From: Nitrospira sp.
Lineage (GTDB): Bacteria; Nitrospirota; Thermodesulfovibrionia; Thermodesulfovibrionales; SM23-35
Direction of reading: 5' to 3'
NCBI GenBank assembly: GCA_016873575.1
Contig: VGWY01000080.1
Coordinates: forward strand, 1 to 10,571
DNA: 10,571 nucleotides
Shown: positions 1 through 6,366 of the stretch, in pieces
How the letters are laid out: every line of letters starts with the position of its first letter
Numbering within the stretch: position 1 is the stretch's first letter
Notes under the pieces: model-generated
What the model was told of the DNA's origin: nothing
Database searches by the model: none
Seen by the model: only the letters and a program-made list of their open reading frames with translations
Made by a program: the position numbers and the translations under genes

Positions 1-658
1 CAAATGCAGCATCATCATCAATTTCTGTCTTGAGTATCCGTGATGAACGAAGAACGATCTGTTTCAGTTCGTCAGGACAGTAAAACTCGAGCCTGGTTAT
101 TACGCCGAACCTTTCTCTTAAGGGAGAAGTAAGCAGTCCTGTTCTCGTTGTAGCTCCTATCAGCGTAAATTTCGGGAGATTTAATTTCAATGTCCGTGCA
201 CTTGGCCCCTGTCCTATGATAATGTCGAGCTGATAGTCTTCCATTGCAGGATAGAGTATTTCCTCGACTATTCTTGGCAGTCTGTGTATCTCATCGATAA
301 AGAGCATATCAAATTCTGAGAGATTGGTAAGTATGGCAGCAAGGTCACCGGGTCTTTCAAGCACAGGACCTGATGTTGTCTTCATATTTACATTTAATTC
401 TCCTGCGATTATATGGGAAAGCGTTGTCTTTCCAAGACCAGGGGGGCCATAGAAAAGAACATGATCGAGAGGCTCGTTCCTCTTCCCTGCTGCCTTTATG
501 AATATCTTGAGGTTATCTTTAATCTTCTCCTGACCGACAAATTCATCAAAAGATCTCGGCCTTAATGTCAGTTCATATCCAGCATCATCTTCTCCGCCTA
601 AGACGGCTAAGGTAGATGAGAGTGCAGGAATTTCTGTCTGCTTATCTGGTTTTTTCAC
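1..658 (-). CDS. ruvB: Holliday junction branch-migration ATPase RuvB (3' end outside window)
   Basis: RuvB is the AAA+ motor that pumps DNA through the RuvA-bound Holliday junction. From a GTG at 658 the frame stays open to base 1, giving 219 residues of a protein normally about 335 long, so the C-terminal winged-helix domain is missing here. Visible motifs are Walker [10 protein letters not shown] (residues 71-79), Walker B LFIDEIHR (119-126), sensor 1 GATTR (168-172) and the arginine-finger segment SPLRERFG (178-185). The start is inferred: no ATG lies near, the GTG overlaps the ruvA 3' end by 17 bases, and an AGGA lies about 10 bases upstream. The N-terminal tail before the conserved [12 protein letters not shown] is about 31 residues, slightly long. 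It is the last gene of ruvC-ruvA-ruvB as far as the window shows, and probably translationally coupled to ruvA. Identity is very secure; the exact start is less so. Confidence 0.96.
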   Translation of the reverse strand, partial: MKKPDKQTEIPALSSTLAVLGGEDDAGYELTLRPRSFDEFVGQEKIKDNLKIFIKAAGKRNEPLDHVLFYGPPGLGKTTLSHIIAGELNVNMKTTSGPVLERPGDLAAILTNLSEFDMLFIDEIHRLPRIVEEILYPAMEDYQLDIIIGQGPSARTLKLNLPKFTLIGATTRTGLLTSPLRERFGVITRLEFYCPDELKQIVLRSSRILKTEIDDDAAF

Positions 659-1229
659 TAACATTTCCTGTCAGATATTTTAACGCCTCTTTCAGGAGCC
701 CTTCAATATCATTGTAGCCTTTCCCGTATGCCTTTTCCAGACATTCCTGTGCAATCGATTTTTTATATCCAAAGTTTATGAGCGCAGAAAGGGTATCTTC
801 AAAGATCCTGTCCTTTGGTTCTTTTGGTGACGGGAGTTTTTCCCTGAGCTCGAGGATGAGTCTGTGAGCAGTCTTTTTCCCAAGCCCTGGAATTCTGCAG
901 AGCATTGCAACATCTTCGGTCTCTATTGCATGGAGGAGGTCGTTATAAGAAGTTCCTGAAAGGATATTGAGAGCCATCTTGGGCCCTATGCCTGTAATGC
1001 CAAGGAGTGTCATAAATATCTTTTTCTCTTCCTCTGATGAGAAACCATACAGTTGAAGTGTATCCTCGCGTACATGGGTATAAATGTAAAAAAATACATC
1101 CTTGCCCTCTTCTGGAAGAAGAGACAGGATGTTTAAGGGTACATTAAGTTGGTATCCTACACCACATACCTCTACAATCACATGGTCAGGCTTCTTATAA
1201 ATAAGCTTTCCCCTTAAAGAGCCTATCAT
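642..1229 (-). CDS. ruvA: Holliday junction branch-migration protein RuvA
   Basis: RuvA forms tetramers that hold the four-way junction open and load RuvB. The 195-residue length is normal. An N-terminal OB-fold (about 1-62, beginning [10 protein letters not shown]) is followed by two helix-hairpin-helix motifs, [12 protein letters not shown] (75-86) and [15 protein letters not shown] (110-124). A C-terminal three-helix domain (about 145-190) contacts RuvB in known structures. The ATG at 1229 overlaps the ruvC stop in an ATGA arrangement, with an AAGGAG ribosome binding site about 10 bases upstream. The 3' end overlaps ruvB, so the three genes are almost certainly one transcript. No anomalies seen. 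Confidence 0.98.
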   Translation of the reverse strand: MIGSLRGKLIYKKPDHVIVEVCGVGYQLNVPLNILSLLPEEGKDVFFYIYTHVREDTLQLYGFSSEEEKKIFMTLLGITGIGPKMALNILSGTSYNDLLHAIETEDVAMLCRIPGLGKKTAHRLILELREKLPSPKEPKDRIFEDTLSALINFGYKKSIAQECLEKAYGKGYNDIEGLLKEALKYLTGNVSEKTR

Positions 1230-1837
1230 GATTTGTTGATTATCTCCTTAAACTTTATAGTATTCAGATGGCATATGGCGAGGGCAAGGGCATCTGCACT
1301 GTCCACGCTCAGATTTGAGATTTGAGATTTGAGATTTAAGATTCTCATCACCATCTCCTGAACCTGCCTCTTTTCAGCCCTTCCATAACCAGTCACAGCC
1401 TTTTTTACCTCAAGTGCACTATATTCATGAATATCCAAACCTTCTGATGCAGCAGCGAGAAGGATGATTCCCCGTGCCTGTCCGAGGTTTAATGCAGCCT
1501 TTGCACTCTTTGCGAAAAAAATTTTCTCCACAACCATTTCATGTGGTTTATATTCCTTTATGATATCTATAAGTTCATTATAGAGGTTTTTGAATCGTAT
1601 AGGAAGTGGACGGTTCGGTGATAAAACTATTTTCCCTGATGCAATATAGCGTATAGCGTTTAGCGAATAGCTTTTAGATTTTAATTCATCTTTACTAACC
1701 GCTAATCGCTGACTGCTAACCGCTACTTCTATAACTCCATACCCGCATGATATACTTCCTGGATCTATACCTATAATCCTTACCCCTCCGTTTAAAACAG
1801 ATACCCTTGACAGGTTATTTTTTCCTTGGGGCTTCAA
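1226..1837 (-). CDS. ruvC: Holliday junction resolvase RuvC with repeat-derived insertions
   Basis: RuvC is the dimeric endonuclease that cuts Holliday junctions symmetrically. The four catalytic acids are present: D25 in GIDPGS, E104 in VVEKIFF, and D179 and D182 in DSADALALAICH. The protein is 203 residues against about 165-175 usually. The excess has three sources: an N-terminal extension before RIIGIDPGS, an insert at about residues 37-64 encoded by heptamer arrays, and a small expansion at about 167-176 from a second heptamer array. The furthest upstream start is a TTG at 1837, overlapping gmhA by 23 bases, and is poorly supported. A CTG at 1813 with AAGGA 9 bases before it is an alternative, as is an ATT directly after GGAGGGG at the conserved N terminus. 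Both inserts fall away from the active-site acids, so activity is probably kept. Identity is secure; the start is not. Confidence 0.93.
   Translation of the reverse strand: MKPQGKNNLSRVSVLNGGVRIIGIDPGSISCGYGVIEVAVSSQRLAVSKDELKSKSYSLNAIRYIASGKIVLSPNRPLPIRFKNLYNELIDIIKEYKPHEMVVEKIFFAKSAKAALNLGQARGIILLAAASEGLDIHEYSALEVKKAVTGYGRAEKRQVQEMVMRILNLKSQISNLSVDSADALALAICHLNTIKFKEIINKS
1311..1338. repeat. Heptamer tandem repeat inside ruvC (unit agatttg)
   Basis: Three exact copies of the 7-base unit agatttg (1311-1331) are followed by a fourth that diverges at its last base. On the coding strand this gives residues 167-176 of RuvC, just before the catalytic DSAD. The expansion adds about three residues relative to a typical RuvC at this spot. 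Confidence 0.85.
1645..1728. repeat. Pair of facing heptamer arrays inside ruvC
   Basis: Bases 1645-1671 hold about four 7-base units of the type tatagcg, and 1694-1728 hold five units of the type gctaacc or gctaatc. The second unit type resembles the reverse complement of the first, so the two arrays face each other across a 22-base spacer. Together they encode RuvC residues about 37-64, exactly where RuvC runs long compared with the family. Confidence 0.75.
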
Positions 1838-2399
1838 AGAGTATCTCTTCCACCATCCGGCAGAGGACGTGTCCGAGTGTTATGTGGGTTTCCTGTATCC
1901 GCGGGGTATTATCTGATGGGACGATAAATGCATGGGTTGCCTTTGATGCAAACTTCTCTCCCTTTAAGCCAGTGAATGCAACTGTTGTTAATCTCTTCTT
2001 TTTAGCAATATCCATCGCCTTCAGGACGTTTGCTGAGCTGCCGCTTGTACTGATCGCGATGACGATATCTCCTTCATTAGAAAGTGACTTAAGCTGTTTT
2101 GCAAAGACCTCGGAAAAGTCATAATCGTTTGCAATTGATGTGATTACAGCCATGTCAGTATTGAGTGCTATTGCTGGAAGACTGGGGCGTTCTTTTTTGA
2201 ATCGATTGACGAATTCTGCTGCAATGTGAGAGGCGTCGGTTGCGCTCCCACCGTTGCCAAAAAGGATTAGTTTTTTGCCATCATTAAAGGCATTTGCAAT
2301 AGCTTTTGCAACTTCAATAATGGTGTCAACATTTTCATTAACAAATTTTTTCTTAACCTGGATACTTTCTTCAAAGGTCTGTAATATCTTGTCCTTCAT
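1815..2399 (-). CDS. gmhA: Phosphoheptose (sedoheptulose 7-phosphate) isomerase
   Basis: GmhA converts sedoheptulose 7-phosphate to D-glycero-D-manno-heptose 7-phosphate, the first step of ADP-heptose synthesis for the LPS core; it is cytosolic. The 194-residue protein is a single SIS domain. GNGGSATDASHIAAEF (48-63) and ISTSGSSANV (116-125) form the sugar-phosphate site. H58, E62, Q169 and H177 line up, at a constant offset, with the zinc and catalytic residues H61, E65, Q172 and H180 of the E. coli enzyme. Retention of these residues argues for GmhA over the related DnaA regulator DiaA. The ATG at 2399 is clear although its ribosome site is weak. The gene starts 53 bases after the lipoprotein gene ends and overlaps ruvC at its 3' end. 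No other heptose gene is in the window. Confidence 0.9.
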   Translation of the reverse strand: MKDKILQTFEESIQVKKKFVNENVDTIIEVAKAIANAFNDGKKLILFGNGGSATDASHIAAEFVNRFKKERPSLPAIALNTDMAVITSIANDYDFSEVFAKQLKSLSNEGDIVIAISTSGSSANVLKAMDIAKKKRLTTVAFTGLKGEKFASKATHAFIVPSDNTPRIQETHITLGHVLCRMVEEILFEAPRKK

Positions 2400-2418
2400 G
2401 GCAGTATATCTTAGGTTT

Positions 2419-2447
2419 AGAGTAACTTAAGAAGATTTTTATGTCAA
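2419..2447 (-). promoter_or_regulatory. Possible sigma-70 promoter for gmhA-ruvCAB
   Basis: On the minus strand a perfect TTGACA (2447-2442) is followed after 17 bases by TACTCT (2424-2419), a weak match to TATAAT. A start near 2412 would leave a leader of about 12 bases before gmhA. The -35 is good and the -10 mediocre, so this is tentative. Confidence 0.35.
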
Positions 2448-2452
2448 TCTGG

Positions 2453-3577
2453 TTACCTATAGGGAATAAAAACAACGTCTCGTATCTCTGTTGCAGGGCC
2501 TTCTTTTACAGGACCAAGGGCAGTTACCCTGTAGGTTCTCTTTTTAAGGGGTTTTTCTCTATCGAGAAATGCAGGTGTCTGAGTTTCTCCGATCAAGACA
2601 ACTCCCCCATTCGTATCTACCTCCCTATACACCCTGTACCCAATAACCCATGTCTCTGGTGCTTCCTTCCAGCTAAGATTTACCTTTTCCTCTGTAACTA
2701 TTGCCTGAAGTCCTGTGGGTGAAGAGGGTACAAATTTTGATGGATTTATTTCGATCTCATCTGATGCAGGACCTTCATCTTTTAAATCCCTACCTTTGAT
2801 ACTTCTTATGGTGTAGTAAACTGTCCTTTTCACATCAAACGGATCTATGAAAGAGGTTCCCTGAACAGGTTCTTTATTCACAGGTATAAAGGAATACACG
2901 TTTTGTTTATCACTTTTATAGATGTTATACAGGATTCCGTTGCCTGCGTTTTCCCAGTTTAACAATAATGAATTATGCTCTACTTTCCATTGAACTTTTC
3001 GAGGAGGGGAGGGCGGAGGATTTGGAGTGATGGTAATGATATTTAAGTCACTGCTCATGACCCCTTTCAGACTCTGGGAAATAATTTTATATTTGTATTC
3101 AGATCCTGTTTTAAAGTCTTTATCCACATGAGAGCGTTTATTATTTTCGAGAAATGCAATCCTTTCAAAATCACCGGTGCCGCCCTTTAAAATCCCCCTC
3201 AGCCCCCCTTTTTCAAAGGGGGGTAGGGGGGGATTTGGCGAAACCAATCTCAAAAGATAGAATCCTTTTATTGTTGGCTCTTTATCCCTTGGGAACTCCC
3301 AGAAAAGAATGATTTCTGATTCTCTATGGATTGCCCTGAGATGTGCAGGGGAATCTGGTTTCTCGTATGATTTTAATGTAGGGTCGCCTTTTTTACCACA
3401 AGCAATAAGCAAGCAGAAAGCACTAAGCAGTATGCAGTAAACAAGAGTCAGTGAACGGTGAACAGTTATTAATTCCCCTATAGAGCCTGTTGTACAAATA
3501 CGTTTTTTGTCACCCTGAACTCGTTTCAGGGTCTCATAAAATGTTGATTTTATTAGATGCTGAAATAAATTCAGCAT
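2453..3577 (-). CDS. Lipoprotein with three fibronectin-III-like domains, 5' end built from repeats
   Basis: The predicted product is a lipid-anchored periplasmic or outer-membrane protein of unknown function. A hydrophobic stretch (about 43-59) ends in the lipobox LIAC with Cys60, followed by GKKGDP. Three beta-sandwich domains of fibronectin-III type follow, at about 74-185, 186-277 and 281-372, each with the typical tryptophan or aromatic core (LFWEF, LLNWEN, LSWKEA). A lipoprotein beginning CGxKG near argH resembles a gene I recall next to argH/lysA in other bacteria; this is memory, not a search. Residues 1-38 are encoded by a dispersed repeat and a candidate miniature element, 39-59 by a heptamer array, and 114-130 by a C/G-rich palindrome. 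The only ATG/GTG/TTG start upstream of the lipobox is the ATG at 3577, inside a repeat, which leaves an unusually long 42-residue leader. The native start may have been lost, or a non-standard start is used. From the lipobox onward the gene looks intact. Confidence 0.75.
   Translation of the reverse strand: MLNLFQHLIKSTFYETLKRVQGDKKRICTTGSIGELITVHRSLTLVYCILLSAFCLLIACGKKGDPTLKSYEKPDSPAHLRAIHRESEIILFWEFPRDKEPTIKGFYLLRLVSPNPPLPPFEKGGLRGILKGGTGDFERIAFLENNKRSHVDKDFKTGSEYKYKIISQSLKGVMSSDLNIITITPNPPPSPPRKVQWKVEHNSLLLNWENAGNGILYNIYKSDKQNVYSFIPVNKEPVQGTSFIDPFDVKRTVYYTIRSIKGRDLKDEGPASDEIEINPSKFVPSSPTGLQAIVTEEKVNLSWKEAPETWVIGYRVYREVDTNGGVVLIGETQTPAFLDREKPLKKRTYRVTALGPVKEGPATEIRDVVFIPYR
3190..3237. repeat. 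C/G-rich palindromic repeat inserted in frame in the lipoprotein gene
   Basis: Runs of C at 3194-3208 and of G at 3218-3232, with AAAT and ATTT at the outer ends, make an interrupted palindrome. On the coding strand it gives lipoprotein residues 114-130, including the peptide PPLPPFEKGG, which I recognise as the translation of a repeat seen in many bacterial genomes. It lies in a loop of the first beta-sandwich domain. A related palindrome is at 3620-3651. Confidence 0.85.
3401..3463. repeat. Nine-unit degenerate heptamer array encoding the lipoprotein signal segment
   Basis: The 63 bases divide into nine 7-base units: agcaata, agcaagc, agaaagc, actaagc, agtatgc, agtaaac, aagagtc, agtgaac and ggtgaac. 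Read on the minus strand they encode lipoprotein residues 39-59, ending at the codon directly before the lipobox cysteine. The unit type resembles TTACTGC-like heptamers on the coding strand. Confidence 0.8.
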
Positions 3578-3619
3578 GACAGAATGCCTGATCTTGCCAT
3601 TTGTGCAATAGGCTCTATA
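3479..3619. mobile_element. Candidate miniature inverted-repeat element
   Basis: The 21-base ends at 3479-3499 and 3599-3619 are inverted copies matching at 19 of 21 positions. Each terminates in TATA, so a TA target duplication around an element at 3481-3617 fits. No transposase is encoded. The GAGCCTGTTG-type end recalls IS5-family inverted repeats, which makes it a possible non-autonomous derivative; I hold that family call loosely. The interior holds a dispersed hairpin repeat (3509-3580) that also supplies the only standard start codon of the lipoprotein frame. Confidence 0.6.
3509..3580. repeat. Dispersed two-hairpin repeat (GTCA...TGAC)
   Basis: The 72-base unit begins GTCA and ends TGAC. 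Near one end is a 7-bp stem with a 5-base loop (CCCTGAA 3513-3519 with TTCAGGG 3525-3531). Near the other is an 8-bp stem with a 5-base loop (ATGCTGAA 3557-3564 with TTCAGCAT 3570-3577). Its translation LNLFQHLIKSTFYETLKRVQ is a peptide commonly mis-annotated in genomes that carry this repeat. Confidence 0.85.
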
Positions 3620-3651
3620 CCCCCCTTTACTAAAGGGGGTAAGGGGGGATT
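3620..3651. repeat. Second C/G-rich palindrome, apparently split by the miniature element
   Basis: CCCCCTTTA (3621-3629) pairs with TAAAGGGGG (3631-3639) around one base, and the right flank continues AAGGGGGGATTT. The expected left flank (AAAT followed by C-rich sequence) is seen only on the far side of 3479-3619, as AATTCCCC at 3471-3478. This suggests the element inserted into this palindrome. Confidence 0.6.
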
Positions 3652-3652
3652 T

Positions 3653-3680
3653 GCCTTCTGCCTTCTGCTTTCTATCATCT
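3653..3680. repeat. Short heptamer array
   Basis: Four consecutive 7-base units: gccttct, gccttct, gctttct and atcatct. It is non-coding and lies between the C/G-rich palindrome and the hairpin cluster. Confidence 0.6.
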
Positions 3681-3706
3681 AAAAATGCTTTATTATTTGT
3701 TTGATT

Positions 3707-3896
3707 GTCATTCTGGCTTGTCCAGAATCCTTCTTTCTCCTGTCATGCCGGCTTGTCCGGCATCTTTCTTCTCCTGTCATTCCGACCTGTTCGGAATCCT
3801 TCTTTTCAGAGAGATTCCAGACAAGCTGGAATGACAAACAAGGTAACAATTCCCGACCGACCGATCCTCGACAAAGCGAGGACAAGCGGGAATGAC
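3707..3896. repeat. Cluster of five hairpin repeat units downstream of argH
   Basis: The stretch 3578-3921 has no gene I can support; it holds repeats. Three units read GTCA, 7-bp stem, CTTGT or CCTGT loop, stem, ATC (stems at 3710-3728, 3745-3763 and 3779-3797). Two read the opposite way with ACAAG loops (3814-3832 and 3849-3893). All five stems are perfect although their sequences differ. The last unit carries a further hairpin (CCTCG 3866-3870 with CGAGG 3877-3881) inside its loop. The hairpin nearest argH lies about 30 bases past its stop codon; no T-run follows, so it is not a typical intrinsic terminator, but it could stabilise or end the transcript. Confidence 0.85.
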
Positions 3897-3921
3897 ATCA
3901 ATATTATGTTGAATGAATGGT

Positions 3922-5295
3922 TCATTTGATCAGTTTTTTGAATCTTTTTATCTGTCTTTTTATCTCATCAGGAGATGTACTGCCACGTGATTTTTTGTGT
4001 CGTACAGATTCTTCTGCCTTCAGACAAGAATATATATCATCTGTAATTAAATCAGAAAAAATATAGAATTCCTTGAGTGTAAGTTCTTCGAGTTTCTTTT
4101 TCTTCTCAATGCAATAGAGAACAATCTTGCCTGTAATTTCATGCGCCTTTCTGAAAGGCACCCCTTTTGTTACGAGATATTCAGCAATATCAGTTGCAGT
4201 TGAGAATCCTTCCCCTGCGGTTTCATGCATTCGTTTTAAGTTGAATTTTATACGAGGCAACATTTCAATCAGAACAGTAAGGCAAGCTTTAACAGTATCA
4301 ACCGTATCAAAGAGAGGCAGTTTATCCTCCTGTAAATCTCTGTTGTATGAGAGTGGCAGACCCTTCATTGTTGTTAAAAGAGAAATCAGGTTTCCATAAA
4401 CCCTTCCTGTTTTTCCCCTGATAAGTTCTACAACATCAGGATTCCTTTTCTGTGGCATAATGCTTGAACCAGTAGTAAATGCATCAGGAAGTTCAATAAA
4501 TCTGAATTCTTCTGTTGACCATAATATAAGCTCTTCAGCAAGCCTCGATAGATGCATGATAAGTATTGCTGCGCCCGACAAAAACTCAATTATGAAATCC
4601 CTGTCAGATACCGCATCAATGCTGTTTTCCGAGATGCCTTTAAACCCAAGAAGTTTTGCAACATATGCCCTGTCAATGGGAAGGGTTGAACCTGCCAGAG
4701 CACAGGAGCCTAAAGGAAGGATGTTTATCCTTTTTAATATATCTGTGAGTCTTTCTTTATCCCTCTGAAGCATCTCAACATAGGCGAGTAGGTGATGGGG
4801 AAGCAATACCGGTTGTGCCCTTTGCAGATGGGTATAGCCAGGCATTAACGAGTCGAGATGTTTTGTCGCTATATGAATAAATGTCTTATGTAATTTTTTT
4901 ATGAGTGAGATTATTTCTTTGACCTCTGCCCTGAGATATAATCTGAGGTCAAGCGCTACCTGATCATTCCGTGACCGGGCTGTATGAAGTTTTCCACCAA
5001 CCTCTCCAATCTTTTTTATCAGGGCAGACTCGATATTCATATGGATATCTTCAAGATCTTCCCTGAATCTGAATCTTCCTGTTTCTATCTCTTTCGCAAT
5101 TTCCTCAAGTCCTTTAATGATTTTTTGGGCATCTCCCTCTGGAATAATGCCCTGTTTACCGAGCATCTTTGCATGTGCAATACTCCCTTTAATATCGTAT
5201 CTCCAGAGGCGATTGTCAAAGGATATGGATTCTGTGAAGTGCTCAACGATCTTTGAAGTCTGTTCTTTAAATCTTCCAGCCCAGGGTTTTTTCAT
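3922..5295 (-). CDS. argH: Argininosuccinate lyase
   Basis: ArgH splits argininosuccinate into arginine and fumarate, the last step of arginine synthesis, in the cytosol as a homotetramer. The 457 residues are full length for the family. The N terminus MKKPWAGRF is characteristic. The three conserved regions of the fumarase/aspartase superfamily are present: TARSRNDQ (105-112), [10 protein letters not shown] (153-162, with catalytic H156) and the signature [12 protein letters not shown] (276-287), whose serine loop carries out catalysis. The ATG at 5295 is supported by that N terminus; AAGG lies 7 bases upstream. No other arginine gene is visible, so ArgH here may be followed only by the lipoprotein gene, separated from it by repeats. 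It has its own strong promoter-like sequence just upstream. Confidence 0.98.
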   Translation of the reverse strand: MKKPWAGRFKEQTSKIVEHFTESISFDNRLWRYDIKGSIAHAKMLGKQGIIPEGDAQKIIKGLEEIAKEIETGRFRFREDLEDIHMNIESALIKKIGEVGGKLHTARSRNDQVALDLRLYLRAEVKEIISLIKKLHKTFIHIATKHLDSLMPGYTHLQRAQPVLLPHHLLAYVEMLQRDKERLTDILKRINILPLGSCALAGSTLPIDRAYVAKLLGFKGISENSIDAVSDRDFIIEFLSGAAILIMHLSRLAEELILWSTEEFRFIELPDAFTTGSSIMPQKRNPDVVELIRGKTGRVYGNLISLLTTMKGLPLSYNRDLQEDKLPLFDTVDTVKACLTVLIEMLPRIKFNLKRMHETAGEGFSTATDIAEYLVTKGVPFRKAHEITGKIVLYCIEKKKKLEELTLKEFYIFSDLITDDIYSCLKAEESVRHKKSRGSTSPDEIKRQIKRFKKLIK

Positions 5296-5306
5296 ATGTG
5301 TACCTT

Positions 5307-5335
5307 ATGATAAAGGTCAAGGATAAGCCTGTCAA
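5307..5335 (-). promoter_or_regulatory. Sigma-70-type promoter for argH
   Basis: On the minus strand a perfect TTGACA (5335-5330) and TATCAT (5312-5307, 5 of 6 to consensus) are separated by 17 bases. The expected start near 5300 would leave only about 5 bases before the argH ATG. Two GTCAAGG direct repeats (5316-5322 and 5331-5337, 15 bases apart) overlap it and could be an operator. Confidence 0.65.
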
Positions 5336-5340
5336 GGTCA

Positions 5341-5369
5341 TTGCCTTTCTTGTATATTTGAGGTATGCT
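5341..5369 (+). promoter_or_regulatory. Possible promoter for the GAF/GGDEF-like gene
   Basis: TTGCCT (5341-5346) and TATGCT (5364-5369) are 17 bases apart, each matching consensus at 4 of 6 bases. It lies back to back with the argH promoter, the two -35 boxes being 5 bases apart. The start would fall close to the ATG at 5381. Confidence 0.4.
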
Positions 5370-5380
5370 TATAAAGAAAA

Positions 5381-6361
5381 ATGGGTGAGGTTGTTCTTCA
5401 GAACAGGATCAAGTCCTTAGAGCAAAGACTCCATCAGCGGGCACGAGAGATTTCCCTCCTGAAGGAGATGAGTCTCTTCCTTACGATTAGTGTCGAAAAG
5501 ACCCTTGAACTGTTTGCTTACCGGATGGGCATTTTAACCAGTGCAAAATTTGTACGCGTTTACCTTGTTGATAAGACTGGAACAAAACTCAGGCTTGTTT
5601 CAGGATACAACCTCTCCGAAAAATACCTTGAGATGGTGAGGAATAAATTTGAGGTATCCATTGAGTCAGCCCCATGCGGAAAAGCAATTAAGGAAAAAGG
5701 TCCTTATATAGTAAATGATGTGAGCAAAGATGAGGTTTTCTCCATGTGGCGAGATGTGACAGTGATGCTTGGTTACGCATCCTATGTAGGAATGCCTCTT
5801 TTTGTCGCTGACAGAATCATCGGTGCCGTGGATATCTTTTTTGCAGACACCAAATATTTCAGTGATGACGAGTTAAACCTTATGATTGTCCTCTGCAATG
5901 CCGGAGCACTTGCCATAGAAAATGCCGTGCTCATAGATAAAATATCAAATATCTCTGTATCTGTAATAGATGAGGACACAGGTGCTTTTAATTACAGACA
6001 TTTCAATGAGACCCTGAAAAGAGAGGTGGAGAGGGCAAAACGATACAAGCAGCAGCTTACACTTATCATGATGAATATCATGGGCGAAGTGCCTGTCCAT
6101 GATGATGATTTACGGTTGTTTGTCGCAACGGTTAAGGGCAGGACGAGAGGCACTGATATGCTTTTTCGATACAGTGGCAATACGTTCTGTTTAATATTGA
6201 CCCATACCGCTCAGAATTCTCCAGTTGTATCAAGACTGTATGAGGCATTCCATGGGATTTTTGGTGAAGGCTTGAAACTTGGTCTTGGTGTTTCATGCAT
6301 GCCTGAAGACGGTGATAATGCAGAAATACTTATCACAAAAGCATCTGAGTATCTTGATTAA
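5381..6361 (+). CDS. GAF domain protein with degenerate GGDEF domain keeping an I-site-like motif
   Basis: This is a soluble 326-residue protein with no membrane segment. Residues 1-30 look like a short coiled coil, about 31-185 form a GAF domain (MPLFVADRIIGAVDIF is a typical core), and about 195-326 align with a GGDEF domain: DTGAFNYRHF (199-208) matches the DxLTGLxNRRxF start and GLGVSCMPEDGDNAE (301-315) the C-terminal core. The active site is lost: GGDEF is replaced by SGNTF (265-269), and the metal-binding Asp after LTLIM is N232. RGTD (256-259) sits exactly five residues before SGNTF, the position of the RxxD inhibitory c-di-GMP site. It is therefore probably not a diguanylate cyclase but could bind c-di-GMP, as the GAF-GGDEF module of PelD does. 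It is the only gene on the plus strand before the transposase, divergent from argH, and ends 5 bases from pcm, tail to tail. Confidence 0.85.
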   Translation: MGEVVLQNRIKSLEQRLHQRAREISLLKEMSLFLTISVEKTLELFAYRMGILTSAKFVRVYLVDKTGTKLRLVSGYNLSEKYLEMVRNKFEVSIESAPCGKAIKEKGPYIVNDVSKDEVFSMWRDVTVMLGYASYVGMPLFVADRIIGAVDIFFADTKYFSDDELNLMIVLCNAGALAIENAVLIDKISNISVSVIDEDTGAFNYRHFNETLKREVERAKRYKQQLTLIMMNIMGEVPVHDDDLRLFVATVKGRTRGTDMLFRYSGNTFCLILTHTAQNSPVVSRLYEAFHGIFGEGLKLGLGVSCMPEDGDNAEILITKASEYLD

Positions 6362-6366
6362 AGACA

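Noticed and set aside
2441..2722. Plus-strand open frame of 93 codons opposite the lipoprotein gene
   Set aside because: It is a shadow of the minus-strand gene; the encoded peptide shows no recognisable domain.
3707..3800. CRISPR-like spacing: three units at 34-35 base intervals
   Set aside because: The units are palindromic hairpins with variable stems, later units reverse orientation, and there are no unique spacers of constant length and no cas genes.
3679..3929. Three short open frames on both strands in the argH-lipoprotein gap
   Set aside because: They are translations of the repeated hairpin units, and none has a convincing ribosome site.
5992..6180. Possible active diguanylate cyclase site in the GGDEF-like domain
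   Set aside because: The motif reads SGNTF and the metal Asp is Asn, so cyclase activity is not supported.
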